Shown: positions 1-11,399 of the stretch, one piece after another
Position numbering within the stretch: the stretch's first letter is position 1
How the letters are laid out: every line of letters begins with the position of its first letter
Assembly (NCBI GenBank): GCA_032027165.1
Contig: JAVSMO010000001.1
Location: forward strand, 2,881,396 to 2,920,643
Origin: Denitratisoma sp.
GTDB taxonomy: Bacteria; Pseudomonadota; Gammaproteobacteria; Burkholderiales; Rhodocyclaceae
Length of the DNA stretch: 39,248 bases
Direction: 5' to 3'
Notes under the pieces: model-generated
The model's database searches: none
What the model was told of the DNA's origin: nothing
The model's input: the letters and a program-made list of their open reading frames with translations, nothing else
Program-made: the position numbers and the translations under genes

Positions 1-352
1 TCTGAGGAATGCTCGGAATTGCCTGTGAGAGCTGTTCCGAATGAACCTTGGGTTCGATTTTCACGGTTTCGAGACGCAATTGCGGATCGGTGCCGCTGCG
101 GTCGAGAACCAGCACCTGGCCCGGGTAGATGCGGTGCGGGTTCTTCACCTGCTCCTTGTTCATGCGCCACAGCTCCGGCCAGCGATAGGGTTCCTTGAGA
201 AACTTCCCGGAAATGCCCCATAGCGTATCGCCCGGCACGACGATATGGCGGTCGGGCGCGTTGTCGGCTAGCTGGAGTGGCTTGGCATCCTGTGCCAAGG
301 CACAGGCGGTTGAAAAACTCAGAAGTAGCGCAGATATAATGCGAATCATCAT
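1..352 (-). CDS. LysM-domain envelope protein (3' end beyond window)
   Basis: Reading the minus strand from the paired ATG codons at 352/349 gives a signal peptide (MMIRIISALLLSFSTACALA, cleaved near AQD) and then a LysM peptidoglycan-binding repeat. The repeat starts around IVVPGDTLWGISGKF, continues through WPELWRMNKEQVKNPHRIYPGQ and ends VLVLDR. The reading frame stays open to base 1, so the C-terminus is missing. The protein is exported and probably binds cell-wall glycan strands. It diverges from def across a 124-base gap. LysM proteins of this type sit beside def in many betaproteobacteria (family knowledge). The function beyond wall binding cannot be judged from this fragment. Confidence 0.85.
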   Translation of the reverse strand, partial: MMIRIISALLLSFSTACALAQDAKPLQLADNAPDRHIVVPGDTLWGISGKFLKEPYRWPELWRMNKEQVKNPHRIYPGQVLVLDRSGTDPQLRLETVKIEPKVHSEQLSQAIPSIPQ

Positions 353-476
353 CTTGGCCTCGCGCAAGGTTCCCGAGCCGGGGACCGGATTCTCGTCGAA
401 GTCTAGCACGCTAGCCCCGACTTTTACAGGTTTGCATTAATTGTTGCACCTAATTACCTAAATCCGCAAGCTTTTT

Positions 477-980
477 ATGGCCCTTCTGCCGATTCTCCGT
501 TATCCCGATCCTCGCCTGCACAAGAAAGCTGCCGTCGTGGAGCAGGTCGATGAATCCATCCGCAAGCTGATCGCCGACATGGCGGAAACCATGTATGAGG
601 CACCGGGCATCGGTCTGGCCGCCACCCAGGTTGATGTACACAAGCGAGTGGTCGTCATCGACGTGTCGGAAGACAAATCGAAGCTGCTCGCTTTCGTCAA
701 TCCGGAGATTCTCGAACGTTCCGGCGAGCAGGTCTGCGAGGAAGGTTGCCTGTCCGTGCCGGGCATCTACGAGAAGGTTACCCGCAGCGAACGGGTCAAG
801 GTGCGTGCCCTCGATCCGCAGGGCGCGCCATTTACCTTGGAAGCGGAAGGCCTGCTGGCGGTGTGTGTCCAGCACGAAATCGATCATCTCGATGGCAAGG
901 TCTTTGTCGAGCACCTCTCCCAGCTCAAGCAGGGCCGCATCAAAGCCAAGCTGGCCAAGCAGGCGCGCATCACGGCGTGA
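477..980 (+). CDS. def: Peptide deformylase
   Basis: Removes the formyl group from the N-terminal methionine of new polypeptides in the cytoplasm. At 167 residues it has the usual length. All three family motifs are present: GIGLAATQ (residues 45-51), EEGCLSVPG (88-96, with the metal ligand Cys91) and QHEIDHLDG (132-140, with His133 and His137 as metal ligands and the catalytic Glu134). The ATG at 477 fits the family start ([14 protein letters not shown]). The stop codon overlaps the start of fmt by one base (TGATG), so the two are translationally coupled. No convincing ribosome binding site or sigma70 promoter was seen in the AT-rich 40 bases upstream. Confidence 0.98.
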   Translation: MALLPILRYPDPRLHKKAAVVEQVDESIRKLIADMAETMYEAPGIGLAATQVDVHKRVVVIDVSEDKSKLLAFVNPEILERSGEQVCEEGCLSVPGIYEKVTRSERVKVRALDPQGAPFTLEAEGLLAVCVQHEIDHLDGKVFVEHLSQLKQGRIKAKLAKQARITA

Positions 981-1915
981 TGCGCGTCATCTTCGCCGGG
1001 ACGCCGGATTTTGCCGCCATTTCGTTGCAGGCCATCCTGGCTGCCGGACAGGATGTGCCGTTAGTGCTTACTCAGCCGGATCGCCCTGCGGGACGTGGCA
1101 TGTCCTTGCAAGCCAGCCCAGTCAAGCAACTTGCCCTGCAGCATGGTTTGCGGGTGCACCAGCCCCCCTCCCTCAAATCCGAGGAAGCCCGCCTGCCCAT
1201 CATCGATGCCGGGGCCGACGTCATGGTGGTGGCCGCCTACGGCCTCATCTTCCCGCAGGCCGTCCTCGACATCCCGCGGCTGGGCTGCCTGAACATCCAT
1301 GCTTCACTCCTGCCGCGCTGGCGCGGGGCGGCACCGATCCAGCGCGCGCTCCTGGCCGGCGATACCGAAACCGGCGTCACCATCATGCTCATGGAGGCCG
1401 GGCTCGACACCGGTCCGATGCTGCTCAAGGAAAGTCTGCCCATTGCGGCCACCGAAACCGCCGGCACCTTGCACGACAAGCTGGCCGGGTTGGGCGCACG
1501 CCTGATCGTGGAAGCGCTGCGCCGGATGGAACGCGGGGCGCTGCCCGGCGAAATCCAGACCCCTGAAGGCGTCACCTACGCCGCCAAGCTGGAAAAGGCC
1601 GAAGCCGCGCTCGACTGGCGACTGCCCGCCGCGCAGCTGGACCGCGCGGTGCGCGCCTTCAACCCCTTCCCCGGCGCGGCGGCGCAGATCGACGGCCAGA
1701 TCGTCAAGGTCTGGGCGGCGGAACCCGTTTCGCAAACAGGTGAAGCCGGCCGCGTCCTGGCCGCCGGCAGCGACGGCATCGTCGTCGCCTGCGGCGAAGG
1801 TGCGCTGCGCCTGATCGAATTGCAGAAAGCCGGCGGCAAACGCCTGCCGGCCGCCGATTTCCTGCGCGGCTTCGATCTCAAGCCCGGGCAGCGCTTCGCC
1901 GTCGCGACGGATTGA
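980..1915 (+). CDS. fmt: Methionyl-tRNA formyltransferase
   Basis: Formylates initiator Met-tRNA using 10-formyl-tetrahydrofolate, the reaction whose product def later undoes. The protein of 311 residues starts [19 protein letters not shown]. It carries the formyltransferase core, including [24 protein letters not shown] with the catalytic Asn-His pair, and the LDTGPML segment. The C-terminal OB-like domain includes [11 protein letters not shown]. The start is fixed by the TGATG overlap with def. An in-frame upstream extension would lie inside def and does not resemble the family. The fmt stop codon lies inside the -35 element of the putative heat-shock promoter for htpX. Confidence 0.98.
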   Translation: MRVIFAGTPDFAAISLQAILAAGQDVPLVLTQPDRPAGRGMSLQASPVKQLALQHGLRVHQPPSLKSEEARLPIIDAGADVMVVAAYGLIFPQAVLDIPRLGCLNIHASLLPRWRGAAPIQRALLAGDTETGVTIMLMEAGLDTGPMLLKESLPIAATETAGTLHDKLAGLGARLIVEALRRMERGALPGEIQTPEGVTYAAKLEKAEAALDWRLPAAQLDRAVRAFNPFPGAAAQIDGQIVKVWAAEPVSQTGEAGRVLAAGSDGIVVACGEGALRLIELQKAGGKRLPAADFLRGFDLKPGQRFAVATD

Positions 1916-1936
1916 ATTTTCCGGCGCCTGCCCCAT
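1912..1936 (+). promoter_or_regulatory. Putative sigma32 (heat-shock) promoter of htpX
   Basis: TTGAA (1912-1916) is followed after 14 bases by CCCCAT (1931-1936) and then CTAG. From memory this has the same element order and spacing as the E. coli dnaK P1 promoter (TTGAT, 14 bases, CCCCATTTAG). Transcription would start near 1944, about 30 bases before the htpX ATG at 1976. The -35 element overlaps the fmt stop codon. HtpX is a known heat-shock/envelope-stress protease, which fits this control. Inferred from motif match only. Confidence 0.7.
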
Positions 1937-1975
1937 CTAGTCACTGCGTTCCATTTTGACTGGAGACAAGAACCC

Positions 1976-2815
1976 ATGTTCGGCAACTGGCTGAAAACCG
2001 CGATCCTCATGGCCGGCATCCTGGCGCTGTTCGCCGCCGTCGGCGGCGCCATCGGCGGTGCCCAGGGCATGCTGATCGCCTTCCTGCTCGGCGCGGGCAT
2101 GAACTTCTTCGCCTACTGGTTCTCGGACAAGATGGTGCTGCGCATGTACAACGCGCAGGAAGTGGACGCCTCCTCCTCGCCCTATCTCTACAACATGGTG
2201 GCGGAACTGGCCCGGCGCGCGCAAATCCCGATGCCGCGCGTCTACCTCATCGACGAGGTGCAGCCCAACGCCTTCGCCACCGGCCGCAATCCGGAGCACG
2301 CCGCCGTGGCGGCCACCACCGGCATCCTGCAGTTGCTCTCGGCGCGCGAGCTGCGCGGCGTCATGGCGCACGAGTTGTCGCACGTCAAGCATCGCGACAT
2401 CCTCATCTCGACGATTTCCGCCACCATCGCCGGCGCCATCTCTTCGCTGGCGCAGTTCGGCATGCTCTTCGGCGGCTCGCGCGACGGCGAGCGCGCCAAC
2501 CCGATCGTCGCCATCGTCGTCATGATCCTGGCGCCGATCGCTGCCATGCTGATCCAGATGGCCATCTCGCGCGCCCGCGAATTCGAGGCCGACCGCGGCG
2601 GCGCCGAGATCTCCGGCGACCCGCATGCGCTCGCCGACGCGCTGGCCAAGATCGACGCCTACGCCCGCGGCATCCCCATGCACACGGCGGAGGCGCATCC
2701 CGAGACGGCGCAGATGATGATCATGAACCCGCTCTCCGGCGGCGGCCTGCGCGGCATGTTCAGCACGCACCCGGCGACGGAGGAGCGCATCGCGCGCCTG
2801 CGCGCGATGGCGTGA
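1976..2815 (+). CDS. htpX: Membrane zinc metalloprotease HtpX
   Basis: Inner-membrane M48 zinc protease that degrades misfolded membrane proteins alongside FtsH. The 279-residue length is typical. Two hydrophobic N-terminal segments (about residues 7-27 and 31-48) precede the catalytic domain. The zinc site HELSH is at residues 132-136 (His132, Glu133, His136). The third ligand lies in the [11 protein letters not shown] segment, and further hydrophobic segments lie between them. GGAG (1962-1965) serves as ribosome binding site for the ATG. The C-terminus has the family's [17 protein letters not shown] ending. It lies 60 bases after fmt, and its own heat-shock type promoter lies in that gap. 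Confidence 0.97.
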   Translation: MFGNWLKTAILMAGILALFAAVGGAIGGAQGMLIAFLLGAGMNFFAYWFSDKMVLRMYNAQEVDASSSPYLYNMVAELARRAQIPMPRVYLIDEVQPNAFATGRNPEHAAVAATTGILQLLSARELRGVMAHELSHVKHRDILISTISATIAGAISSLAQFGMLFGGSRDGERANPIVAIVVMILAPIAAMLIQMAISRAREFEADRGGAEISGDPHALADALAKIDAYARGIPMHTAEAHPETAQMMIMNPLSGGGLRGMFSTHPATEERIARLRAMA

Positions 2816-2833
2816 CCGAGGAAACGGAAGGCA

Positions 2834-2857
2834 AAAGGGCGGCTGCGGCCGCCCTTT
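2834..2857. terminator. Bidirectional intrinsic terminator between htpX and the ACP gene
   Basis: A perfect 10-base-pair stem AAAGGGCGGC / GCCGCCCTTT with a 4-base loop (TGCG). The stem has A-rich sequence on one side and TTTCTATTT on the other, so it can work on both strands. It lies 18 bases after the htpX stop and directly next to the ACP stop codon (2858-2860). It closes two convergent transcription units. Confidence 0.85.
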
Positions 2858-3103
2858 CTATTTGAGCTTCTTCTTGAGGTAATCGAGCACGTCGCCCAGC
2901 GTGACGAGTTTCGCGTAGTCGGCCTCCGGGATGTCCACCTTCAGCTTCTCGTGCAGGCCGATCAGGAAGTTGAGCCAGTCCATCGAGTCGAGGTCGACCT
3001 GGTTCCTCAGCGGCCGGTCGGCGCGCAGGTCGCCGTCTTCCACTTCCGGCGCTATGGTCTTCAGCGTGGCGATCACCACGGCGCGCAGTTCTTGTTCTTC
3101 CAT
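2858..3103 (-). CDS. Stand-alone acyl carrier protein encoded after the E2 gene
   Basis: A small acidic protein of 81 residues with the carrier-protein signature VDLDSMDWLNF. Ser40 in the DSM triplet is the expected 4'-phosphopantetheine site, and the four-helix pattern is typical (LRAVVIATLKTIAPEVED at the start, LGDVLDYLKKKLK at the end). The start ATG overlaps the stop of the E2 gene (TAATG), so it is translationally coupled to a lipoyl acyltransferase. It is not in a fab or polyketide cluster: no ketosynthase, malonyltransferase or holo-ACP synthase gene lies nearby. The neighbours suggest that it accepts the acyl group made by E1-E2 or by the acyl-CoA synthetase. That is inference, since E2 proteins normally hand the acyl group to CoA. 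Confidence 0.9.
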   Translation of the reverse strand: MEEQELRAVVIATLKTIAPEVEDGDLRADRPLRNQVDLDSMDWLNFLIGLHEKLKVDIPEADYAKLVTLGDVLDYLKKKLK

Positions 3104-4281
3104 TACAGGTTCTCCGGTTCTTGCAGTTGATCGCGCAGCGCGGCGAGAAAGAGCGCGCCGCGATGGCCGTCCGATACGCGGTGGTCGGCGGCGAGGCTGG
3201 CCGTCGTCGCGGGCATGACCGTCAGCGCACCATCCACCGCCCAGGGCTGATCGACGATGCGGCCGAAGCCGACCAGCGCCACCTGCGGCGGATAGATGAC
3301 GCCGTAGACCGCCGCCACGCCCTGCTCGCCGAGGTTGGTGACGGTGATGGTCGGGTCGGACATCTCCGAACTGCGCAGCGATCCCGCGCGGGCGCGCTTG
3401 ACGAGATCGGCGAGGTCGAGCATGAGCTGCTCCAGCGATTTTTCGCCGACGTCGTGGATGGCCGGCGCGATGAGGCCGCCCTGCCTGAGCGAAATCGCCA
3501 CGCCGATGTGCGCGGCGGCGGCGGGCTGGAAGGCGCCGTCGCGGAAGAAGCCGTTCATCTCGGGGAATTGCTTCAGCGTCAGGGCCACCGCCTTCAGCTG
3601 CAGCACGGCCATGAGCAGGCGCGCCGTGATCGGGCGGCCCTCGTTGGCCTTCGCCAGCCACTCCGTCGCGCGGCGCATCGGCACCGGCTCGGAGAGGTAG
3701 TAGTGCGGGATCTCGCGCTTCGAGCGGCTCATCGCCGTGGCGATGGCCTTGCGCATTTCCGCCGCCTTGTCGGGAACCGGCGCCGTCCTGGCAGGACTGA
3801 CTTTGGCCACGGCTGCCTGTTCGACGTCCGCCAGCGTGACGGCGCCCTCGGGGCCGGTGCCGGCGACGGTCTCGATGTCGACGCCCAGCTCCTCGGCATG
3901 CTTGCGCGCCGCCGGCGAGATGCGGCGGCGGCCGGCGATCGCCGCAGCGGGGCGCGCCGTGACTGCAGGCACGGGGGACGGTGCAGCCGCCGCCATGAGC
4001 GTCGGCGCCGCACGCGGCGTGCGCTTCGCCGTCTCCGGCGTTTCGCCTGCCTCGAGCAGGGTCGCCATCACCGTGCCGACGGGGACCGTCTCGCCCGGCT
4101 CGATGAGCAGCTCGAAGACGGTGCCCTCGCTCCAGCTCTCGACGTCCACCGCCGCCTTCGAGGTGTCGACGATGGCCACCACCTGGCCCTTCTTCACCGT
4201 GTCGCCGGGCCTGACTTTCCATTCGAGGAGCTTGCCCTCGTCCATGTCGGCGCCGAGGGACGGCAGTTTGAATTCGATCAT
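3103..4281 (-). CDS. Dihydrolipoamide acyltransferase (E2) of a 2-oxoacid dehydrogenase
   Basis: Core subunit that carries the acyl group on lipoate and transfers it to an acceptor, normally CoA. The 392 residues hold one lipoyl domain (1-78, with Lys42 in [10 protein letters not shown]), an Ala/Pro-rich linker (about 85-115), a peripheral-subunit-binding domain (119-155, [17 protein letters not shown]) and the catalytic domain (175-390). The catalytic motif DHRVSDG supplies His367 and Asp371. DTSKA replaces the more usual ETDKA around the lipoyl lysine. The start is MIEF at 4281, overlapping the E1beta stop by four bases (ATGA); the longer upstream frame lies inside E1beta. No E3 (dihydrolipoamide dehydrogenase) gene is nearby, so E3 must come from elsewhere. 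The substrate is probably pyruvate, but acetoin or a branched 2-oxoacid cannot be excluded. Confidence 0.93.
   Translation of the reverse strand: MIEFKLPSLGADMDEGKLLEWKVRPGDTVKKGQVVAIVDTSKAAVDVESWSEGTVFELLIEPGETVPVGTVMATLLEAGETPETAKRTPRAAPTLMAAAAPSPVPAVTARPAAAIAGRRRISPAARKHAEELGVDIETVAGTGPEGAVTLADVEQAAVAKVSPARTAPVPDKAAEMRKAIATAMSRSKREIPHYYLSEPVPMRRATEWLAKANEGRPITARLLMAVLQLKAVALTLKQFPEMNGFFRDGAFQPAAAAHIGVAISLRQGGLIAPAIHDVGEKSLEQLMLDLADLVKRARAGSLRSSEMSDPTITVTNLGEQGVAAVYGVIYPPQVALVGFGRIVDQPWAVDGALTVMPATTASLAADHRVSDGHRGALFLAALRDQLQEPENL
3797..3804 (+). repeat. Over-represented octamer CTGACTTT (first of nine)
   Basis: CTGACTTT occurs on the plus strand at 3797, 4211, 6773, 7079, 28455 and 37770, and on the minus strand (AAAGTCAG) at 24045, 28862 and 35489. 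Six of the nine are preceded by A (ACTGACTTT), and TTCC or TCC often follows. All lie inside protein genes, in different frames (Lys-Val-Ser/Arg or Leu-Thr-Phe/Thr-Asp-Phe). One-off variants CTGACTTC lie near 14872 and 32849. See the findings for interpretation. Confidence 0.75.
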
Positions 4282-5249
4282 TTTCCAGTCACCTGTTTTG
4301 CGGCGGCGACGATCTTCGGCACCTGCGGCAGCGCCGCTTCCTCCATGTGCTTTGCGTAGGGAATCGGCACCTCCTCGCTGCACACGCGCGCCACCGGCGC
4401 GTCGAGGTCGAAGAAGCACTGCTCGACGATGCGCGCCATCACCTCCGCCGCCAGGCTGCCGCTCCGCCAGCCCTCGTCGACCACCACGGCCTTGTGCGTC
4501 TTGCGCAGCGAGGCGGCGAGGGTGTCGGTGTCCAGCGGCCGCAGCACGCGCAGGTCGATCACCTCCGCTTGGATGCCTTCCGCGGCGAGCTGCTCGGCGG
4601 CGGCCAGCGTCTTCGGCAGCGAGCCGCCGTAGGTGATCAGGCTGATGTCCGTGCCTTCGCGGCGCACCGCCGCCGAGGCGATGTCGCAGTGCCAGTCGTC
4701 CGGCAGTTCACCCTCCAGGTTGTAGAGCTGGGCGTGCTCGAAGATCACCACCGGGTCCGGATCGGCCAGCGCCGGGGCGAGCATGCCGCGCGCGTCGGCG
4801 ATGGTCGCCGGCGCCAGCACGCGGATGCCGGGAATGTGCGCGTACCAGTTCTCCAGGCTGTGCGAGTGCTGCGCGGCGAGCTGGCGGCCGGCGCCGGTGG
4901 CCATGCGCAGCACCAGCGGCACGGAGAACTGGCCGCCCGACATGTGGCGCAGCGCCGCCGCGGTATTCACGATCTGGTCGAGCGCCAGCAGGCTGAAGTT
5001 CACCGTCATCACCTCGACGATCGGTCGCAGGCCGCCCAGCGCCGCGCCGATGCCGGCGCCGACGAAGCCCAGTTCGGAAAGCGGCGTGTCGCGGATGCGC
5101 TCCGGGCCGAATTCCTCGAGGAAGCCCTTCGAGCAGGCGTAGGTGCCGCCGTACCTGCCGACGTCCTCGCCCATCAGGAAGACGCGCGGGTCGGCGGCAA
5201 GCGCCTCGCGCATGGCCTGGCGCACCGCTTCGCGGTAAGTCATTTTCAT
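4278..5249 (-). CDS. 2-oxoacid dehydrogenase E1 component, beta subunit
   Basis: Thiamine-diphosphate enzyme subunit that pairs with the alpha subunit to decarboxylate a 2-oxoacid. The protein has 323 residues and starts [17 protein letters not shown]. It includes [20 protein letters not shown], the conserved Glu-containing segment of E1beta. It continues with [23 protein letters not shown] and the C-terminal transketolase-like domain ([15 protein letters not shown], then [16 protein letters not shown]). The start is set by the ATGA overlap with E1alpha; a second ATG two codons in is possible. The coupled overlaps on both sides imply balanced synthesis with E1alpha and E2. Confidence 0.95.
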   Translation of the reverse strand: MKMTYREAVRQAMREALAADPRVFLMGEDVGRYGGTYACSKGFLEEFGPERIRDTPLSELGFVGAGIGAALGGLRPIVEVMTVNFSLLALDQIVNTAAALRHMSGGQFSVPLVLRMATGAGRQLAAQHSHSLENWYAHIPGIRVLAPATIADARGMLAPALADPDPVVIFEHAQLYNLEGELPDDWHCDIASAAVRREGTDISLITYGGSLPKTLAAAEQLAAEGIQAEVIDLRVLRPLDTDTLAASLRKTHKAVVVDEGWRSGSLAAEVMARIVEQCFFDLDAPVARVCSEEVPIPYAKHMEEAALPQVPKIVAAAKQVTGK

Positions 5250-6228
5250 GGCGAGTACACGTCTTTCAACAAATCTTCCACAGGCTCCCACGCTGCAGCC
5301 TCGGCGAATTCCACCGCCGCCTGCACCTCGGCATTCGCCTGCGCGTCGAAGACGAGGAACTCCTCCTCGGTGAGCTTGCCCTCTGCCTTCAGCCGCGCCG
5401 AGAAGGTGTGCAGCGGGCCGCGCGTCTTCCACTCCTCCACTTCCGCCTTGTCGCGGTAGAGCTCGGGGTCGAACATCGAGTGGGCGCGGAAGCGGTAGGT
5501 TTGCAACTCGAGGAAGAAGGGGCCGAGGCCGTCGCGCACGTGCGCGACGGCGAGCTTCATCGCTTCATGCACCGCCACCACATCCATGCCGTCGGCCTTC
5601 AGCGTCGGCACGGCGTAGCTGGCCGCCTTGGCGCAGAGGTCGGTCTGTGCCTCGGAACGAGCCAGCGCCGTGCCCATGGCGTAGAGGTTGTTCTCGCAGC
5701 AGAACAGCACCGGCAGCTGCCACAGCGCGGCGAGGTTCATCGATTCGTGGAAGGCGCCCTCGGCCATGGCGCCCTCGCCGAAGAAGCAGGCGGTGACCAC
5801 CTGCCGCTTCTGCAATTTGTCCGCCAGGCCGAAGCCGATCGCCAGCGGCAGCCCGCCGCCGACGATGGCGTTGCCGCCGAAGAAGCGCGTCGCCGCGTCG
5901 AAGAGATGCATCGAGCCGCCGCGCCCGCGCGAGCAGCCGGCGGCCTTGCCGAACATCTCGGCCATGATCACATCCATCGACACGCCGCGCACCAGGGCAT
6001 GGCCGTGCTCGCGGTAGGTGGCGACGATGTTGTCCTCCGGCAGGATCGCATGCAGCGCGCCGACGGCGCAGGCCTCCTCGCCGATGTAGAGGTGCAGGAA
6101 GCCGCGGATCTTCTGCGCGCCGTAGAGCTCGGCGCACTTTTCCTCCATGCGGCGGATGCGCAGCATGTCGAAGAGCAGCTTCTGCGCGAAATCCTTGTCC
6201 CAGGGAACGGGGCCGGACGGCGGCTGAA

Positions 6229-6232
<4 letters not shown>
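5246..6232 (-). CDS. 2-oxoacid (pyruvate-type) dehydrogenase E1 component, alpha subunit
   Basis: Binds thiamine diphosphate and performs the decarboxylation with E1beta. The 328-residue protein shows [10 protein letters not shown], then [27 protein letters not shown]. The diphosphate-binding motif runs from [15 protein letters not shown] to CCENN, and the phosphorylation-loop-like segment is [15 protein letters not shown]. The start codon is GTG at 6232, overlapping the stop of the synthetase gene (GTGA), with GGAG six bases upstream; the much longer open frame upstream lies inside that gene. The heterotetramer-type split E1 and the HSM loop resemble pyruvate/acetoin dehydrogenases. The exact substrate is not decided by the sequence. 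Confidence 0.94.
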
Positions 6233-7998
<1,766 letters not shown>

Positions 7999-8074
7999 CC
8001 TGCCTCCTCCACGCGAATGATGCAGGAATTCTGCGGTGCCGGTACCGCCCGGACTTTGACTTACGACAAAAGAA

Positions 8075-9487
8075 TCAGACGACGCGGAAGTTCTTGAACT
8101 GCCAGGGGTCGTCGCCGTCGAGGTCTTCCTCGAACAGCCTGCCGCGGTCCTGCAGGGGCGTCCAGTCGCTGTATTCGCCGACCACCTGGCCGAGGTACGG
8201 CCGGATGAAATCCATGATCTCGGCGTGATCCATTTCCTCCGGCTCGACCACGCCGCGGTCCGGATGCCGCAGCGCCCAGATCACGCCGGCCACCACCGGC
8301 GCCGTCACCTGCAGACTGGTGGCGCTGTTGTGCGGGGCGAGGCGGCGCGCTTCCACGATTGAGAGCCGCGAGCCGTACCAGTAGGCGCCCTTCTCGTGGC
8401 CCATCAGCAGCACGCCCAACTCGTCGACGCCTGAAATGATTTCATCCTTGACCAGCCGGTGCGATGCCTGCATCTGCCAGTTGCGGCCGGCCAGCTCGTG
8501 CACCGACTGCACCGTGTCGTCCGAGGGGTGGTAGGCGTAATGCACCGTTGGCCGATATTCCGGGCTGCTGCCGTCGCCGATGGTGAAGAAATCGGCCAGG
8601 GAAATCGATTCGCTGTGGGTGATGAGAAAGCCATGGATCGGCCCGGCCAGCGGCGTCCACGTGCGCACCCGCGTACTGGCGCCGGGGCGTGTCAGGTAGA
8701 TGGCGGCCTTGCAGCCGGCTTCATGACGACGTCCGTCGGCGGGGAAATGCTTCTCATGGCTGCCCCAACCCAGTTCCGCAGGCTGGCAGCCTTCACCGAC
8801 GAACCCCTCCACCGACCAGGTGTTCACGAACTCGCCGGGTGCCTTGCGCGGCTCGGCCACCTGGCTGTCCCGCTCGGCAACGTGGATGGTCCGGATGTTC
8901 AGGTCGCGCGCCAGGCGCGCCCAGCCGGCGCGGTCCTTCGGGGCGGCTGCCGGTCGGCCGGTGTCGCGGGCGATGTTGAGCAGCGCTTCCTTGACCAGGT
9001 GCGAAATCATGCCCGGATTGGCTCCGTGCGTGATGATGGCCGTCGGCGTGCCAGGCCGCTTGAGCTTCAGCGCCGTCTCGCGCAAGGCATAGTTCGAGCG
9101 CGCTGCCGGCGTGACCGAAACGTCGGTGTAGCCGCCGGCCCAGGGCTCGATGCAGGTGTCGATATAGAGCGCGCCACGCTCCTGGCAGAGCGTGATGAGG
9201 GCGACGCTGGAAACGTCGGTGGAACAATTGATCAGGAGGTCGCCGCGCCCCAGGCGCGGCTCCAGCAGGGTGCGGAAATTGGCGGGAGTCAGGGGGGAGT
9301 CATGGAAGGCGACGCCGTATTCGGCGGCCACCTTGCGGCCGTTCTCGTCGCCGGTCACGATGACGACCTGCTCCGGCTTCAGGTCGATGTGGCGCAGCAG
9401 CAAGGGCAGCGTGCCCTGTCCTATCGAGCCGAAGCCCACCATGACGATGCGGCCGGAAAAGGCCAGCGCTTTGCGGTTTTCCCCCAA
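8075..9487 (-). CDS. hss: Homospermidine synthase
   Basis: NAD-dependent enzyme making the polyamine homospermidine from putrescine. From the chosen start the protein has 470 residues, close to known bacterial enzymes (about 477). It has an N-terminal Rossmann segment ([20 protein letters not shown]), the segment [43 protein letters not shown] and the long family C-terminus with [20 protein letters not shown]. No in-frame ATG gives a family-like N-terminus. A TTG at 9487 has a good ribosome binding site (AGGGGAG) just upstream, whereas the longer ATG-started frame adds about 70 residues that look non-coding. It lies 76 bases upstream of the acetyl-CoA synthetase gene, on the same strand; co-transcription is possible but not shown. 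Confidence 0.9.
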   Translation of the reverse strand: MGENRKALAFSGRIVMVGFGSIGQGTLPLLLRHIDLKPEQVVIVTGDENGRKVAAEYGVAFHDSPLTPANFRTLLEPRLGRGDLLINCSTDVSSVALITLCQERGALYIDTCIEPWAGGYTDVSVTPAARSNYALRETALKLKRPGTPTAIITHGANPGMISHLVKEALLNIARDTGRPAAAPKDRAGWARLARDLNIRTIHVAERDSQVAEPRKAPGEFVNTWSVEGFVGEGCQPAELGWGSHEKHFPADGRRHEAGCKAAIYLTRPGASTRVRTWTPLAGPIHGFLITHSESISLADFFTIGDGSSPEYRPTVHYAYHPSDDTVQSVHELAGRNWQMQASHRLVKDEIISGVDELGVLLMGHEKGAYWYGSRLSIVEARRLAPHNSATSLQVTAPVVAGVIWALRHPDRGVVEPEEMDHAEIMDFIRPYLGQVVGEYSDWTPLQDRGRLFEEDLDGDDPWQFKNFRVV

Positions 9488-9674
9488 TTTCTCTCCCCTA
9501 AAAACCTTTCCGCGGCCCTTTGGGCGACATGGTTGTTTATTACGTAAGGCCGCGCAGGATAAAGGAAAATCCATGAAAACGCAATGTCGTGGAGCAAGTC
9601 CGCGGCCAATGGCTGCCTTTAGCCGGGGATCTCCGCCGACGCGTACAATCGCCCCTTCTCCGGGGAACGGACCG

Positions 9675-10106
9675 ATGCGGAAACGCCGGGAAAACATCGA
9701 TTACAGCGCCGAGATGAACAGGCACGACTCGCCGGCGGTGCGCCTGCTGTTCGTCGCGCTGGGCACCCTGTTCGTGTTGCTGGGCATAGCCGGCGCCTTT
9801 CTGCCCGTACTGCCGACCACCCCCTTCATGCTGCTGGCCGCCGGCTGCTATGCGCGCGCCTCGACGCGCTTCTACAACTGGCTGCTCAACAACCCGACGT
9901 TCGGCCCGACCATCCTCGAGTGGCGGCGCCATCGCAGCATTCCCTGGCGCGTCAAGCTCGCTGCCATTGCCATGATGGCGGCGACGCTGAGCATCTCCAT
10001 CCTTTTCTTTGTCCCTTGGCCCGAACTGCAGGCGGCGCTGGCGCTGTTCGGCATGCTGCTTGCCGCCTACATGTACCGCATCCCCTCGCGCGACCGGCCC
10101 CGTTAG
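9675..10106 (+). CDS. DUF454 (YbaN-like) inner-membrane protein
   Basis: Small membrane protein of 143 residues. Its hydrophobic segments are LLFVALGTLFVLLGIAGAFLP (about 24-44) and two C-terminal ones around 96-133. The family motif FLPVLPTTPFMLLAAGCYARAS is present as LPTTPFMLLAA plus CYARAS, followed by WLLNNPTFGPTILEWRRHRSIP. The start is uncertain: ATG 9675 has GGGGA eight bases upstream, ATG 9714 gives a shorter protein closer to the family, and an in-frame ATG at 9571 adds a tail with no family likeness. The molecular function is not known. The gene ends three bases before rsmB and is probably co-transcribed with it. Confidence 0.85.
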   Translation: MRKRRENIDYSAEMNRHDSPAVRLLFVALGTLFVLLGIAGAFLPVLPTTPFMLLAAGCYARASTRFYNWLLNNPTFGPTILEWRRHRSIPWRVKLAAIAMMAATLSISILFFVPWPELQAALALFGMLLAAYMYRIPSRDRPR

Positions 10107-10109
10107 CCC

Positions 10110-11399
10110 ATGCCCCTCGTTGAAACATCGCTTGCCTACGCCCTGCACGGCGCTGCCGGGGCCGTTGCCGAAGTTCTTACCGGCCGCAACCTGAATGAAG
10201 CCCTGGCCGGCCTCTGGCGGAGCATGCCCGACCTGTCGTCCGGGCAGCGCGGCGCCATGCAGGACCTGGCCTACTCCGCCCTGCGGCGCTTCGGGCGCGA
10301 CGATTTTTACCTGTCGCAGCTGATGGACAAGCCGCTGCGGGACGGGCCGGTGCGGGGGCTGCTGCTGGTGGCGCTGTCGCGCCTGGCGGTGCGGCCGGAG
10401 GAGGCGCATACCATCGTCGACCAGGCCGTCGAGGCCGCCGGCGCGCGCTCGCACGGCAAGTACAAGGCGCTCGTGAATGGGGTGCTGCGCAACTTCCTGC
10501 GCAGGCAGGCCGAGCTGGAAGCTGCCGCCGGGCAGGACGAGGCCGCCCGTTGGCAACACCCGCGCTGGTGGATTGGCCGACTGCGCCGTGCCTATCCGGA
10601 CGGCTGGCAGCCGATCCTCGAAGCCGGCAACGGCCGTCCGCCGATGACGCTGAGGGTGAATCGCCGCCGTATCGCGGCGACTGACTATCTGGCGCGGCTC
10701 GAGGCGGCGGGCCTGGCGGCTCGCCCGCTCGACGGCGAGGCGCTCCTGCTCGAGCGGCCCGTGCCGGTGGAGCGCCTGCCCGGCTTCGCCGAGGGGCTGT
10801 GCTCCGTGCAGGATGGCGGTGCGCAACGCGCCGCGCCGCTGCTCGACGCGCACGACGGCATGCGCGTGCTGGACGCCTGCGCCGCGCCGGGCGGCAAGAC
10901 GGCGCATGTTCTCGAGCTGGCGGACGTCGACCTGCTGGCGCTGGATGCCGATGCCGGCCGCGCGCTGCGCGTCTCGGAGAACCTGTTCCGCCTCGGTCTG
11001 CTGGCGAAGGTGGCGCCGGCCGATTGCCGCGAGCTCGGGGCTTGGTGGGACGGCCGCGAATTCGACCGCATCCTCGCCGATGTGCCGTGTACGGCCTCCG
11101 GGGTGGTTCGCCGCCACCCCGACGCCAAGTGGCTGCGGCGCGAAAAGGACATCGCGCAATTCGCCCGCGCGCAGGAGGAAATCCTCGATGCGCTGTGGCG
11201 GGTGCTCGCGCCCGGTGGTAAATTGCTGTATGCGACGTGCTCGCTCTTCCCCGAGGAGAACGGCCGCCAGGTCGCGGCCTTCGCCGCGCGACAAGAAGAT
11301 TGCATGCGGTTGCCGGTCGCGGGCATGCCCGAGCTGCAGCTGCTGCCCAACGAAGAACATGACGGCTTTTATTACGCCCTCCTCGAGAAGCAGGCCTGA
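10110..11399 (+). CDS. rsmB: 16S rRNA (cytosine-967-C5)-methyltransferase RsmB
   Basis: Methylates cytosine 967 of 16S rRNA using S-adenosylmethionine. The 429-residue protein has an N-terminal NusB-like RNA-binding domain (about 1-140, with GQRGAMQDLAYSALRRFG and EEAHTIVDQAVEAA). The methyltransferase domain follows, with the SAM loop DACAAPGGKTAHVLELA. Two catalytic cysteines are visible: DVPCTASGVVRRHPD near residue 325, and YATCSLFPEENG near 376. In E. coli rsmB follows def-fmt directly and precedes trkA; here a 7-kb block lies between fmt-htpX and rsmB. The 3' end is overlapped by the start of the DUF4390 gene. Confidence 0.97.
   Translation: MPLVETSLAYALHGAAGAVAEVLTGRNLNEALAGLWRSMPDLSSGQRGAMQDLAYSALRRFGRDDFYLSQLMDKPLRDGPVRGLLLVALSRLAVRPEEAHTIVDQAVEAAGARSHGKYKALVNGVLRNFLRRQAELEAAAGQDEAARWQHPRWWIGRLRRAYPDGWQPILEAGNGRPPMTLRVNRRRIAATDYLARLEAAGLAARPLDGEALLLERPVPVERLPGFAEGLCSVQDGGAQRAAPLLDAHDGMRVLDACAAPGGKTAHVLELADVDLLALDADAGRALRVSENLFRLGLLAKVAPADCRELGAWWDGREFDRILADVPCTASGVVRRHPDAKWLRREKDIAQFARAQEEILDALWRVLAPGGKLLYATCSLFPEENGRQVAAFAARQEDCMRLPVAGMPELQLLPNEEHDGFYYALLEKQA

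Noticed and set aside
2858..4222. A 454-codon open frame reading through E2 into the ACP
   Set aside because: Only its last 81 codons look like protein (the ACP); the rest is the Arg/Gly/Ala-rich shadow of the E2 gene in another frame. It is not an E2-ACP fusion.
8033..8049. Terminator between hss and the acetyl-CoA synthetase gene
   Set aside because: GCGGT/ACCGC forms only a five-base stem and no T-tract follows on the minus strand.
9571..9674. N-terminal extension of the DUF454 gene from ATG 9571
   Set aside because: It is in frame and has a GGA-type site, but the added residues (Pro/Arg/Ser-rich) do not resemble the family and would run through the likely promoter region.
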